A DNA stretch of 31,671 nucleotides from RZYP01 sp050256135 (GCA_050256135.1 JBFWIF010000017.1:1-31671), one strand, 5' to 3'; shown: positions 1 to 8,359, numbered from the stretch's first letter. Numbers and translations: made by a program. Notes: generated from the sequence alone by a model not told the origin.

Positions 1-891
1 CTACCAAAAGGAATCATTAACCTCATTACAGGTAAGGGTTCTAAGAGCGGTGAATTCCTGCAGCATCACACTGGTCTTGATAAATTGGCATTCACAGGTT
101 CTACGGAAGTAGGCAGGGAAATTGGTCTTTCTGCTGCGCAGATGATCATTCCGTCTACGCTGGAATTAGGCGGCAAATCTGCTAACGTATTCTTTAAAGA
201 TGCTGATATGAGAATGGCACTTGAAGGTATCCAGCTTGGTATTTTGTTTAACCAAGGCCAGGTATGTTCTGCTGGTTCCAGAATTTTCGTGGAGGAAGCA
301 TTCTATGATGAATTCATGGCACATGTAATACCTGCTTTCCAAAAGCTCAAAGTAGGCAATCCGCTTGATATGAATACGCAGATGGGCGCTCAAGTTGATG
401 AACGGCAGCTCAACAAAATTTTAAGTTACGTCGAAATTGGCAAGCAGGAAGGCGCCAAGGTCGCTGTTGGCGGTGCCAGATACACTGAGGGTGAAGCCGC
501 CAAGGGCTTCTTTATGCAGCCAACTTTATTGACCGATGTTACTAATGATATGCGCGTTGCGCAGGAGGAAATATTTGGACCTGTCGGCGTAGTGATTAAA
601 TTCAAGAATGAAGAAGAACTACTTGCTATGGCTAATGACAGCATGTATGGTTTGGCTGGTGGTGTCTTTACCAAAGATATCAATAAGGCTATCAGGGTAG
701 CCAGAGGTATCAGGACCGGCCGTGTCTGGGTAAACACCTACAATAGTTTCCCGGCTGGCACACCATTCGGCGGGTACAAGGAATCCGGTATCGGCAGGGA
801 AACACATAAGGTTATCCTTGATCACTACACCCAGATGAAGAATATTATCATTAACCTCAATGAAAAACCAGGCGGGTTTTATGTGAAATAA
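1..891 (+). CDS. NAD(P)-dependent aldehyde dehydrogenase, 5' end cut off by window
   Basis: The reading frame is open from base 1 and ends at a TAA at 889-891, so about 296 C-terminal residues of a family usually near 490 are present. ALDH landmarks appear in order: the Rossmann segment FTGSTEVGR, the general-base segment LELGGKSANVF, and the nucleophile segment FNQGQVCSAGSR with the catalytic Cys. Further down are the EEIFGPV and PFGGYKESGIGRE motifs typical of the C-terminal half. The enzyme oxidises an aldehyde to the acid through a thiohemiacetal on the Cys. The substrate cannot be told from this part. The start lies upstream of the window. A hairpin terminator follows directly, so the gene ends its transcription unit. 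Confidence 0.95.
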   Translation, partial: LPKGIINLITGKGSKSGEFLQHHTGLDKLAFTGSTEVGREIGLSAAQMIIPSTLELGGKSANVFFKDADMRMALEGIQLGILFNQGQVCSAGSRIFVEEAFYDEFMAHVIPAFQKLKVGNPLDMNTQMGAQVDERQLNKILSYVEIGKQEGAKVAVGGARYTEGEAAKGFFMQPTLLTDVTNDMRVAQEEIFGPVGVVIKFKNEEELLAMANDSMYGLAGGVFTKDINKAIRVARGIRTGRVWVNTYNSFPAGTPFGGYKESGIGRETHKVILDHYTQMKNIIINLNEKPGGFYVK

Positions 892-909
892 AAATAAATA
901 TTGAGATTG

Positions 910-945
910 GCAGGAATCACAAGTTGATTCCTGCTTTTTCTTTTT
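910..945 (+). terminator. Rho-independent terminator after aldehyde dehydrogenase
   Basis: A 10-bp perfect stem (910-919 with 925-934) and a 5-base loop are followed by a T-rich run, 19 bases after the aldehyde dehydrogenase stop codon. Confidence 0.9.
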
Positions 946-1027
946 ATATTTAAAATTGTTTTAGCTGGCTGGATGGTTAAAAATGGTACAAAAGTATTAT
1001 TTGCTGAAACATAATTTTGCGGGCAAA

Positions 1028-1056
1028 TTGTATTATTACTGGTAATTTAGTATAAT
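1028..1056 (+). promoter_or_regulatory. Probable sigma-A promoter of the Fis-type regulator
   Basis: TTGTAT (1028-1033), a 17-base spacer and a perfect TATAAT (1051-1056). The -35 is weak. It lies about 80 bases before the regulator start. Confidence 0.55.
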
Positions 1057-1138
1057 AATTAACTGATTATAATTGAATTATGCATTTAAAGAAAACGGAT
1101 GCTGCAATAATATCATTGATTTAATTTCGAGGTGGATA

Positions 1139-1747
1139 ATGAGCGCTTTGCAAGAAATACAGGAAACTGTTCAAAGAACAGCAGAAGCCATAGCTGATGT
1201 CTTGAAAATAGAGGTGGAGATTGCTGACAGCAATCTCATCCGAATAGCCGGTACCGGTGAATACAAAGATCAATGCGGAAGATTTATGCAGGATAGCTTT
1301 GTCTATCAGCACGTATTGAAAACGGGCAATCCGGTTGTTATTAAAAAGCCTGGTTATCATGAACTTTGTCAACCATGCCCGAGGAAAGGCAATTGTTCTG
1401 AAAGCGGTGAAATAGCTTCGCCGATCTTGTTGAATGGAATACCGGCAGGAGTTATTGGCTTGGTGAGCTTTGATGCGCTGCAAGCTAAAAGGTTATTCAA
1501 TAACGTCGAATGGATGTCACAATTTATTGCAAAAATGGCAGAACTTATCGCCGGCAATTTGCCGGAGACTGCTAATGTCAAAGATGATAACAACAAACAT
1601 CTCAGGTTGGACTCCTTAGAAAAAGAGGCTATTATCAAGGCACTGGAGGAGTTTGCCGGTAATACCGGAAGCAAGGAGAAAGCAGCAAAAATTTTAGGAA
1701 TAAGCAGAGCGACTTTATATCGTAAAATCAGGGAGTATGAAATTTAA
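1139..1747 (+). CDS. Transcriptional regulator: PrpR/PrdR-type sensor domain plus Fis helix, no AAA+ domain
   Basis: A 202-residue protein. The ATG at 1139 is chosen because GAGGTGG precedes it; the frame stays open upstream to a TTG at 1073. Residues 1 to about 150 resemble the N-terminal sensing domain of clostridial sigma-54 activators, with a Cys-rich segment (HELCQPCPRKGNC) followed by GVIGLVSF. The last 45 residues are a Fis-type helix-turn-helix (EKAAKILGISRATLYRKI). The central AAA+ domain with GAFTGA and Walker motifs is absent, so it cannot open a sigma-54 promoter by itself. No frameshift remnant of an AAA+ domain is visible between the two parts. It sits just before the diaminopropionate operon and probably controls it by binding the palindrome at 1780-1792. 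That role is inferred from position and from the Fis helix. Confidence 0.8.
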   Translation: MSALQEIQETVQRTAEAIADVLKIEVEIADSNLIRIAGTGEYKDQCGRFMQDSFVYQHVLKTGNPVVIKKPGYHELCQPCPRKGNCSESGEIASPILLNGIPAGVIGLVSFDALQAKRLFNNVEWMSQFIAKMAELIAGNLPETANVKDDNNKHLRLDSLEKEAIIKALEEFAGNTGSKEKAAKILGISRATLYRKIREYEI

Positions 1748-1769
1748 AAAAATATATTTAAAAAAACTG

Positions 1770-1798
1770 TAGACAAATGTCTCAAAATGAGATATTCT
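1770..1798 (+). promoter_or_regulatory. Probable promoter of the diaminopropionate operon with operator in the spacer
   Basis: TAGACA (1770-1775), an exact 17-base spacer and TATTCT (1793-1798). The spacer contains the perfect inverted repeat TCTCA-AAA-TGAGA at 1780-1792, placed where a bound dimer would affect RNA polymerase. I infer that the upstream Fis-type regulator is the ligand. The -10 matches consensus at only 4 of 6. Confidence 0.5.
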
Positions 1799-1833
1799 TG
1801 TTCTAACAAAATTAAGTAGAGTTTCGAGCAGCG

Positions 1834-1880
1834 ACGCTCTGGAAAAAGTAATTACTTTTTCCAGAGCGTTTTGTATTTAC
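1834..1880 (+). terminator. 36-bp perfect palindrome with T-rich tail: terminator or leader attenuator
   Basis: Bases 1834-1851 and 1852-1869 are exact reverse complements. In RNA this gives a stem of about 16 bp with a 4-base loop, followed by TTTGTATTT. It lies 86 bases after the regulator stop. It is also downstream of the best promoter for the next operon and 84 bases before that operon's first ATG. It could end the regulator transcript or attenuate the operon; its position allows both. Confidence 0.75.
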
Positions 1881-1952
1881 TTGAGGAGTTGGCAATAAAA
1901 CGCGTAAAGCAAAATCTTGAGTTTAAAATTCAAATACGGAGATGAAAAATTA

Positions 1953-3170
1953 ATGAATAAAATAGCCTGGGTTGAAAATAAAATGAAAAAAGCGATAGGC
2001 GTTTCTACAAATTTTCTTAGTGACGATGAAATAAAAAAGGCACAAGCCTTTCATAAAAGTTTTCCCGAGTATGCGGAAACACCGCTGCGCAAGCTGGATA
2101 CTCTCGCAGCATATTTAGGGCTTGGCGGCGTTTATATCAAGGACGAGTCTTATCGCTTTGGGTTGAATGCTTTTAAAGTTCTAGGGGCTTCCTATGCAAT
2201 GGCTAAATATATCGCCAAACGTTTGCAGGTTGATATAAGCGAGCTTGATTTCCCAACTTTGCAATCACCGGAAATCAGGGAGAAACTTGGCGAAATTACA
2301 TTTGTTACGGCCACTGACGGAAATCATGGACGCGCCGTGGCCTGGGCGGCACGTCAGTTTAAGCAAAAAGCTGTAGTTTATATGCCAAAAGGTTCATCCC
2401 AAACTCGTCTGCGGAATATACAGGCAGAGGGAGCAGAGGCCTCAATAACTGATTTGAATTATGACGAAGCGGTTCGTCTGGCTGCTGACAATGCCAAAAA
2501 GTTCGGCTGGGTAGTCATACAGGATACTGCCTGGGACGGTTACGAGGAAATACCTGCCTGGATAATGCAGGGCTATGGCACGATTACCGCGGAAGTATTA
2601 TCTCAACTAGAAAAGCATAATTGGCAGAAGCCTACTCATATATTTCTGCAGGCAGGCGTTGGTTCTTTTGCAGCTTCCATAGCTGGCTGCTTTATTTCGA
2701 GGCTTGGTGAGGCAGGACCAAAAATATCGGTTGTGGAGCCTGATTTGGCAGATTGTTTTTATCGGTCGGCAATAGCCAATGATGGTAAGCCGCGAATTGT
2801 GACTGGTGACATGGATACTATTATGGTTGGTTTGGCTTGCGGAGAGCCGAACAATATAGGCTGGGAAATATTACGGGATTACAGCGAGAGCTTTTTTTCT
2901 TGCCCTGACGCTGTTTCGGCAAAGGGTATGCGCCTTTTGGGCAATCCTCTTGGCAAGGACAGTAAGGTGGTATCAGGCGAATCTGGTGCGGTAGCAGCCG
3001 GTTTGGTAAGCCTATTGATGAAGGAAGAATCATTGCTGCCAGCAAGAAAAGCTTTAGGAATGGATCAAAATTCTTATATTCTCATAATCAGTACAGAAGG
3101 AGATACGGACCCGGAAAAATACAGACGCATAGTCTGGGATGGCGAATATCCGGTAAAAAATAACATTTGA
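1953..3170 (+). CDS. dpaL: Diaminopropionate ammonia-lyase (YgeX type)
   Basis: A PLP enzyme of fold type II that converts 2,3-diaminopropionate to pyruvate and two ammonia molecules. About 405 residues, near the family length. The Schiff-base lysine lies in FGLNAFKVLGAS (about residue 75) and the catalytic aspartate in TATDGNHGRAVAWAA (about residue 122). These correspond closely to Lys77 and Asp120 of the E. coli enzyme. LQAGVGS, IMVGLACGEPN, SGESGAVAAG and ISTEGDTDPE are also family-typical. I chose ATG 1953 (GGAG 11 bases upstream, protein beginning MNKIAWVENKM) over an in-frame TTG at 1917, which has no clear ribosome site. It is the first gene of a six-gene operon; the next begins 23 bases after its stop. 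Confidence 0.93.
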   Translation: MNKIAWVENKMKKAIGVSTNFLSDDEIKKAQAFHKSFPEYAETPLRKLDTLAAYLGLGGVYIKDESYRFGLNAFKVLGASYAMAKYIAKRLQVDISELDFPTLQSPEIREKLGEITFVTATDGNHGRAVAWAARQFKQKAVVYMPKGSSQTRLRNIQAEGAEASITDLNYDEAVRLAADNAKKFGWVVIQDTAWDGYEEIPAWIMQGYGTITAEVLSQLEKHNWQKPTHIFLQAGVGSFAASIAGCFISRLGEAGPKISVVEPDLADCFYRSAIANDGKPRIVTGDMDTIMVGLACGEPNNIGWEILRDYSESFFSCPDAVSAKGMRLLGNPLGKDSKVVSGESGAVAAGLVSLLMKEESLLPARKALGMDQNSYILIISTEGDTDPEKYRRIVWDGEYPVKNNI

Positions 3171-3193
3171 GGAGCAGGGGAGGTGTGTTATTC

Positions 3194-4384
3194 ATGCTTA
3201 CAAAACAGCAGGAAGAAAGTCTAATTGCGCTTTGTCAGGAATTAATACAACACAAAAGCTATTCAGGAGAAGAAAACTTTGTAGGCGAGTATCTCAAGAA
3301 AACCTTTCTGGCTCTTGGGTATGACGAAGTATTCGTCGATGATTACGGCAATGTTATCGGACATATTAAAGGAAAGCAGCAAGGTAAAACAATTTTGTTT
3401 GACGGCCACATTGACACGGTGCCTGTTCCTGATGAAGGAAAATGGCAGCATGCACCATTTGGCGGCGAATTGATTGACGGTAGGATTTATGGTCGCGGCT
3501 CAACGGACATGAAAGGTGCGCTTAGCGCGATGATTCTTGGTGCACGTTTCTTTGCCGAAGAATGCAAAAAGGATTTTGCAGGCGATATTTTCGTGGCCGG
3601 AGTTGTGCACGAAGAATGTTTTGAAGGTGTGGCAGCACGAAAAATCAGTGAGAGGGTGCAGCCGGATTATGTTGTTATCGGCGAAGCTTCGGAATTGAAT
3701 TTGAAAATAGGCCAGCGCGGTAGAGCGGAAATAATTGTCGAAACCGAAGGTAAGGCGGCACACTCTGCAAATCCTCAAAACGGTGTTAACGCGGTCTACA
3801 AAATGACAGAGCTTATTGCGAGAATACGCCAGCTTAAAACACCTGAACAGAAAGTTTTAGGTAAGGGAATTCTGGAACTGACGGACATAAAATCATCTCC
3901 ATATCCCGGTGCTTCCGTTGTTCCTGATTATTGCAGGGTTACTTATGACAGAAGGCTGCTGGTTGGTGAAACTAAGGAATCGGTGATTGCGCCGATCAAT
4001 GAACTGATTAAAGAAATGCGGCAAAATGATGCAGAATTTGTGGCCAAAGCTTCTTATTCTACCGGTACGGAAAAATGCTATACAGGGGCAGAAATTACCG
4101 GCGAAAGATTTTTCCCAGGCTGGTTATATCCTGAAGACGATGAATTTGTCCAAGCTGCTTTCAAAGGTCTGTGCGCAGCAGGTCTTGAACCAGAAATTAC
4201 GCAATATTCTTTCTGCACCAATGGCAGCCATTATGCAGGCGAAGCAGGAATCAAGACCATCGGTTTTGGCCCCTCTAAAGAAAATTTAGCCCATACAGTT
4301 GACGAATATATTGAAGTAAGCCAATTAACTAAAGCAATGGAAGGCTATGCTGGCATTTTGAAAGCAGTATTTCAAAGAGGGTGA
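3194..4384 (+). CDS. ygeY: YgeY-type M20 metallohydrolase (selenium metabolism-linked family)
   Basis: A 396-residue M20 peptidase/deacylase. Metal ligands are visible: His72 in DGHIDTVP, Asp105 in GRGSTDMKGAL, Glu140/Glu141 in VVHEECFEG with Glu141 as probable bridge, Glu164 in GEAS, and a late His in LAHTVDEYIE. ATG 3194 follows the strong site GGGGAGGTG; the frame is open back to a TTG at 3167 that overlaps the previous stop. In enterobacteria ygeX and ygeY are also neighbours, which supports both calls. The family's substrate is unsettled. Chemistry and context suggest hydrolysis of an N-acyl or peptide bond releasing an amino acid for the lyase upstream. The last four bases overlap the first possible start of the next gene. 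Confidence 0.88.
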   Translation: MLTKQQEESLIALCQELIQHKSYSGEENFVGEYLKKTFLALGYDEVFVDDYGNVIGHIKGKQQGKTILFDGHIDTVPVPDEGKWQHAPFGGELIDGRIYGRGSTDMKGALSAMILGARFFAEECKKDFAGDIFVAGVVHEECFEGVAARKISERVQPDYVVIGEASELNLKIGQRGRAEIIVETEGKAAHSANPQNGVNAVYKMTELIARIRQLKTPEQKVLGKGILELTDIKSSPYPGASVVPDYCRVTYDRRLLVGETKESVIAPINELIKEMRQNDAEFVAKASYSTGTEKCYTGAEITGERFFPGWLYPEDDEFVQAAFKGLCAAGLEPEITQYSFCTNGSHYAGEAGIKTIGFGPSKENLAHTVDEYIEVSQLTKAMEGYAGILKAVFQRG

Positions 4385-4389
4385 ATTTC

Positions 4390-5985
4390 TTGAAACTCTT
4401 GATAAAGAATGGAATGATTGTCGATGGAACCGGTGAGCAGGGGTATTTAGGAAATATTTTTGTAGAGGATGGACTTATTACAGAAATAGGAAATATAAAC
4501 CCGCAGTTTTTTGACAAAGAAATTGATGCCAATGGATTAGTTGTAGCTCCTGGCTTTATCGACACGCATAGTCATTCTGACTTGGAGATTTTAGTTAAGC
4601 AGCATATAGAACCCAAAATCCGCCAGGGAGTTACTACGGAGATTTTGGGGCAGGATGGCATATCACTCGCTCCGCTGCCGCTTGAATATATTTCCTCCTG
4701 GCGCAAAAATCTTGCCGGCTTAGATGGTGACAGCGACGAGATTGACTGGACCTACCAAAATACAGATGGCTATTTATCTTTGCTGCAAAACATGGGAGTA
4801 AGCCTTAATGAAGCCTACTTAGTACCCCATGGCAATATCCGCATGGAAGCAATGGGACTGGACAGCAGAAAACCTACACCAACGGAAATGCAGAAGATGT
4901 GTGATATCTTACGGCGTGAATTGGACGCAGGTGCTTATGGCTTATCAACGGGTTTGATTTATCCTCCCTGTGCATACGCTGATACTGAAGAACTGGTTGA
5001 GTTGTGCAAGGTAGTGTCACAGTACGATGGCGTTTTTGTTGTGCATCAGCGCAGTGAGGCAGAAACCATTATTCCCTCAATGCAGGAAGTACTTGAGATT
5101 GGACGCAGATCTGGCGTTAAGATACATTTTTCACACTTCAAGGTTTGCGGACGTAAGAATAGATGCTTTATCAAGGAAATGATCGAGTTGCTGGACAAAG
5201 GCCAAGAAGAAGGCCTGCGCATTTCCTTTGACCAATATCCTTATGTTGCCGGCAGTACGATGCTTGGAGTAATCTTACCGCCATGGGCGCATGACGGAGG
5301 CACAGACAAGCTGCTTGAACGTTTGGAGGATACCGAACTCCGCAAAAAAATGATTTTTGATATCGAACATGGTTTGCCTGGCTGGGATAATTTTGTTGAA
5401 TTTGCTGGGTTGGACAAAATTTTTGTTACGAGTGTAAAAACAACAAAAAATGCAGAGTTGGTTGGCAAAAATCTACTGGAAATAGGAAAACTGCGAGGCA
5501 AAGATCCTTACGAAGCTGTTTTTGACTTGCTTTATCAGGAAGAAAATGCAGTCGGTATGGTCGACTTTTATGGTACTGAGGAAGACGTCAAACTGTTTCT
5601 CACCAGAAAAGAACAGAACGTTTGCACAGACGGCCTTTTGGCAGGAAAGCCGCACCCCAGGGTTTTCGGGGCATTTCCAAGAGTCTTAGGAAAGTATGTC
5701 CGGGAAGAGAAAACTTTGAGGCTGGAAGAAGCTGTTAAGAAAATGACTTCGAAACCAGCGGAAGTTTTTGGCATTCAAGGGCGTGGCGTACTTAAGACTG
5801 GCAATTATGCCGATATTGTGATATTCGATCCAGCAATTATTTTGGATATGGGGACCTATGTAGACCCTGAGCAGTTCCCGACAGGTATTGAATGTGTGTT
5901 GGTTAATGGGGAAATAGTTTTCCAATCCGGTCAGTATGCAAAGAAACTTGCCGGCAAGGTTTTACGCAAAACCAAAATTCGGTAA
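4390..5985 (+). CDS. D-aminoacylase-like amidohydrolase (N-acyl-D-amino-acid deacylase family)
   Basis: A 531-residue protein of the amidohydrolase superfamily. It begins MKLLIKNGMIVDGTG and has the metal motif GFIDTHSHSD (His60, His62). HFSHFKVCG and CTDGLL carry further ligands, and the C-terminal block HPRVFGAFPRVLGKYV is typical of D-aminoacylases. Family members usually have GNCG where Cys bridges the metals; here the equivalent segment reads GQDG (Asp89). TTG 4390 is preferred because AGAGGG lies 7-9 bases before it; GTG 4381 overlaps the previous stop but leaves no spacing. It probably removes an acyl group from a D-amino acid or related compound imported by the ABC transporter encoded next. 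Substrate unknown. Confidence 0.85.
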   Translation: MKLLIKNGMIVDGTGEQGYLGNIFVEDGLITEIGNINPQFFDKEIDANGLVVAPGFIDTHSHSDLEILVKQHIEPKIRQGVTTEILGQDGISLAPLPLEYISSWRKNLAGLDGDSDEIDWTYQNTDGYLSLLQNMGVSLNEAYLVPHGNIRMEAMGLDSRKPTPTEMQKMCDILRRELDAGAYGLSTGLIYPPCAYADTEELVELCKVVSQYDGVFVVHQRSEAETIIPSMQEVLEIGRRSGVKIHFSHFKVCGRKNRCFIKEMIELLDKGQEEGLRISFDQYPYVAGSTMLGVILPPWAHDGGTDKLLERLEDTELRKKMIFDIEHGLPGWDNFVEFAGLDKIFVTSVKTTKNAELVGKNLLEIGKLRGKDPYEAVFDLLYQEENAVGMVDFYGTEEDVKLFLTRKEQNVCTDGLLAGKPHPRVFGAFPRVLGKYVREEKTLRLEEAVKKMTSKPAEVFGIQGRGVLKTGNYADIVIFDPAIILDMGTYVDPEQFPTGIECVLVNGEIVFQSGQYAKKLAGKVLRKTKIR

Positions 5986-6031
5986 TATGGTTTCGGCCTT
6001 ATTATAAATAATTAAAAATGAAAGAGGGATC

Positions 6032-6853
6032 ATGATGAAAAAGACTAAAATAGTAGCGGGTATCCTGGCTACATTTATGGCAGTAACGTTTCTGGTAACA
6101 GGTTGCGGAAAGTCAACTGAATCAACAACCAAAGCCCCCGCGCAGAGCAGGATAGACCAGATCAAGAAGAATGGTAAACTGGTTCTTGCTACAGGAAATT
6201 ATCGCCCATTCGAGTATCATGATGAAAAAACTAATAAATTAGTAGGTTATGATATTGATCTGACTGAAGCAATTGCCAAGAAAATTGGTGTGCCGGTAGA
6301 AATTAAAGAAATGCAGTTTACCAGTTTGATACCTACATTGCAGAATGGTCAGGCTGACATTGTAATAGCCGCTATGTATCTTACCGACCAGCGTAAAGAA
6401 GTAGTTGATTTTGCTAATCCGTACATGGATACTGGCATGGTTTTGGTAGTTAACGGAGATAATAATGAAATTAAAAGTGTAAAAGACCTGGATGGCAAAG
6501 TTGTCGGTGTTAAAACAGGCGCTACCAGTGAGAAAGTTGCACAAGACCTTAAAGCTAAAGGTGCCAATATTACCATAAAAAGCTATAAAGAAACCGTCGA
6601 TTATTTGATGGACATGGAAAACGGCCGTCTTGATGCTTCAATCAATGATCTTTTGAATCAGCTCGAATATAACAAGACTCATCCAAATGTCAAAATAGTC
6701 GGCGAACCATTTACGAAAGCCTCTTTGGGTATTGCTGTGAAAAAAGGGGATAAAGAATTGGTTGATCTTGTTAACAGCGTATTGAAAGAAATGAAGGAAA
6801 ACGGCGAAGCTGATAAATTGTACAAAAAATGGTTGATGGGTACGAAGGCATAA
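6032..6853 (+). CDS. Amino acid ABC transporter substrate-binding lipoprotein
   Basis: A 273-residue family 3 solute-binding protein. It has a lipoprotein signal ending in LVTGC (Cys25), a Ser/Thr linker, and then a binding fold starting IDQIKKNGKLVLATGNYRPF. GYDIDLTEAIAKKIG, FTSLIPTLQNGQADIVIAAM and the late KKGDKELVDLVN are typical of polar or basic amino acid binders. ATG 6032 follows AAAGAGGGAT; a second ATG at 6035 is equally possible. It captures substrate outside the membrane for the permease and ATPase downstream. Location after the lyase and two hydrolases suggests diaminopropionate, an acylated form or a related amino acid, but the ligand cannot be read from sequence. Confidence 0.93.
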   Translation: MMKKTKIVAGILATFMAVTFLVTGCGKSTESTTKAPAQSRIDQIKKNGKLVLATGNYRPFEYHDEKTNKLVGYDIDLTEAIAKKIGVPVEIKEMQFTSLIPTLQNGQADIVIAAMYLTDQRKEVVDFANPYMDTGMVLVVNGDNNEIKSVKDLDGKVVGVKTGATSEKVAQDLKAKGANITIKSYKETVDYLMDMENGRLDASINDLLNQLEYNKTHPNVKIVGEPFTKASLGIAVKKGDKELVDLVNSVLKEMKENGEADKLYKKWLMGTKA

Positions 6854-6875
6854 TTTTGGGAAAGGAAGTAGGGCG

Positions 6876-7529
6876 ATGAACTTAGATTACTCCGTTATAA
6901 TTGGCAAACTTCCTTTATTCATTGAGGGCTGTTGGGTTACACTGCAGATATCATTTTTTGCCTTACTTTTAGGCATGGTGTTCGGCATAGGGGGAGCCTT
7001 GTGCCGTATTTCAACCAATCGGTTTTTATCCAGAATGGCCTTTTTATATGTCTGGATAATACGTGGAACTCCGGTTATGGTTCAATTGTTTATTCTGTAT
7101 TTCGGATTGCCGCAGCTGGGGATTAAAATGTCTAGTATGACGGCTGGTATATTAGGGCTTGCCATTAATACAGGTGCTTATATTACTGAAATAATCCGCG
7201 GTGGCATTCAGGCTATTGATAAAGGGCAACTGGAAGCGGCTTTATCGCTGGGCATGAAATACAGACAGGCAATGACTAGAATAATAGGTCCGCAAGCGAT
7301 AAAAGTTTGCATTCCACCGCTGGTAAATCAATTTATTATGACCCTCAAAAATTCATCAATTGCCTCTTTGGTTACAATAACAGAGCTATTCCGTACTGGT
7401 GAGCAGCTTATTTATACTACCTTCCGCAGTTTTGAGGTATATACTATTGTTGCCGTTCTGTATCTGATTATGAACTCGGTATTCATGATTATTGCGGATA
7501 AACTGGAAAAAAGGATGGCAAGACAATGA
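6876..7529 (+). CDS. Amino acid ABC transporter permease (HisM/GlnP family)
   Basis: A 217-residue inner-membrane protein with about five hydrophobic segments. The N-terminus has LYVWIIRGTPVMVQLFI, typical of polar amino acid permeases. The coupling-loop EAA motif is visible as LEAALSLGMKYRQAMTRIIGPQA (about residues 117-139). It starts 22 bases after the binding protein behind AAGGAAG, and its stop overlaps the ATG of the ATPase gene by 4 bases. This points to translational coupling. It probably works as a homodimer, since no second permease gene is present. Confidence 0.93.
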   Translation: MNLDYSVIIGKLPLFIEGCWVTLQISFFALLLGMVFGIGGALCRISTNRFLSRMAFLYVWIIRGTPVMVQLFILYFGLPQLGIKMSSMTAGILGLAINTGAYITEIIRGGIQAIDKGQLEAALSLGMKYRQAMTRIIGPQAIKVCIPPLVNQFIMTLKNSSIASLVTITELFRTGEQLIYTTFRSFEVYTIVAVLYLIMNSVFMIIADKLEKRMARQ

Positions 7530-8257
7530 ATCATATTGTAGAAATGCGAAATATTTGTAAATCTTTTGGCCCGGTTGAAGTATTAAAAGATTTTAATCTG
7601 CAGGTTAATGAGGGCGAAAAAATTGTTATCATTGGACCAAGTGGTTCCGGTAAAAGTACTGTTTTGCGCTGTATCAACTGTTTGGAACCAATCCAGTCAG
7701 GCAGTATCATGTTTGAAGAACAGGAAATTAATGACAAAACCGATTTGAGCATGCTGAGAAGAAATATTGGTATGGTTTTCCAACGGTTCAATCTTTTCCC
7801 CCATAAAACAGTGCTGGAAAATGTTATTGAAGCACCTGTCATTGTCAAGGGAATGCCCAAGGAGGAAGCGCGCACGCTTGCCATGGGCTTGCTCGAAAGG
7901 GTTGGACTTGCCGATAAGTTCGACAGCTATCCCAAAGAACTTTCGGGCGGACAGCAGCAACGTGTAGCGATTGCCAGATCGCTTGCGATGAATCCGCAGA
8001 TAATGCTTTTTGATGAACCGACTTCTGCCTTGGATCCGGAATTGGTGGGAGAGGTACTGATGGTTATGAAGAGCTTGGCTGAAGAGGGTATGACGATGAT
8101 CGTTGTAACCCACGAAATGGGTTTTGCCCGCGAGGTAGCTGACAGAGTTATCTTTATGGATAAAGGTGTAATTGTCGAAGAAGGTGAACCTGAGGAATTT
8201 TTTGGCAATCCGCAGCAAGAAAGGACGCAAAATTTTCTCAGACGTATTCGCTATTGA
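7526..8257 (+). CDS. Amino acid ABC transporter ATPase (GlnQ/HisP family)
   Basis: A 243-residue ATPase. Walker A is GPSGSGKST (about residues 37-45), the Q-loop lies in GMVFQRFNLFPH, the signature is LSGGQQQRVAIARSLA, Walker B is IMLFDEPTSALD, and the switch His is in VTHEMGFA. All catalytic residues are intact. It starts inside the permease stop (ATGA) and ends the six-gene operon, followed by a terminator. It powers import of the amino acid captured by the binding lipoprotein. Confidence 0.95.
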   Translation: MNHIVEMRNICKSFGPVEVLKDFNLQVNEGEKIVIIGPSGSGKSTVLRCINCLEPIQSGSIMFEEQEINDKTDLSMLRRNIGMVFQRFNLFPHKTVLENVIEAPVIVKGMPKEEARTLAMGLLERVGLADKFDSYPKELSGGQQQRVAIARSLAMNPQIMLFDEPTSALDPELVGEVLMVMKSLAEEGMTMIVVTHEMGFAREVADRVIFMDKGVIVEEGEPEEFFGNPQQERTQNFLRRIRY

Positions 8258-8296
8258 TAATTAGTAAGTGCTTATTTTATTTCAAAGAGTAAATTA

Positions 8297-8345
8297 AAAA
8301 AAGGATTAAAGGTGCTAGCGAAATTCGCATCTTTAATCCTTTTCT
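8297..8345. terminator. Bidirectional terminator between convergent operons
   Basis: A 12-bp stem (8300-8311 with 8331-8342) extended by four inner pairs. It is flanked by A-runs on the left and T-runs on the right, so it can end both the ABC transporter operon (+) and the flavo-rubredoxin operon (-). Confidence 0.85.
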
Positions 8346-8359
8346 TGTCTTTGTTGTAC

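Noticed and set aside
1889..1904. TTGGCA followed by ACGC as a sigma-54 promoter for dpaL
   Set aside because: The GG-GC spacing is one base short and the -12 part is poor; the adjacent regulator also lacks the AAA+ domain needed for sigma-54.
7697..8230. 177-residue open frame on the minus strand
   Set aside because: It lies opposite the complete ABC ATPase gene and has no ribosome site or recognisable domain.
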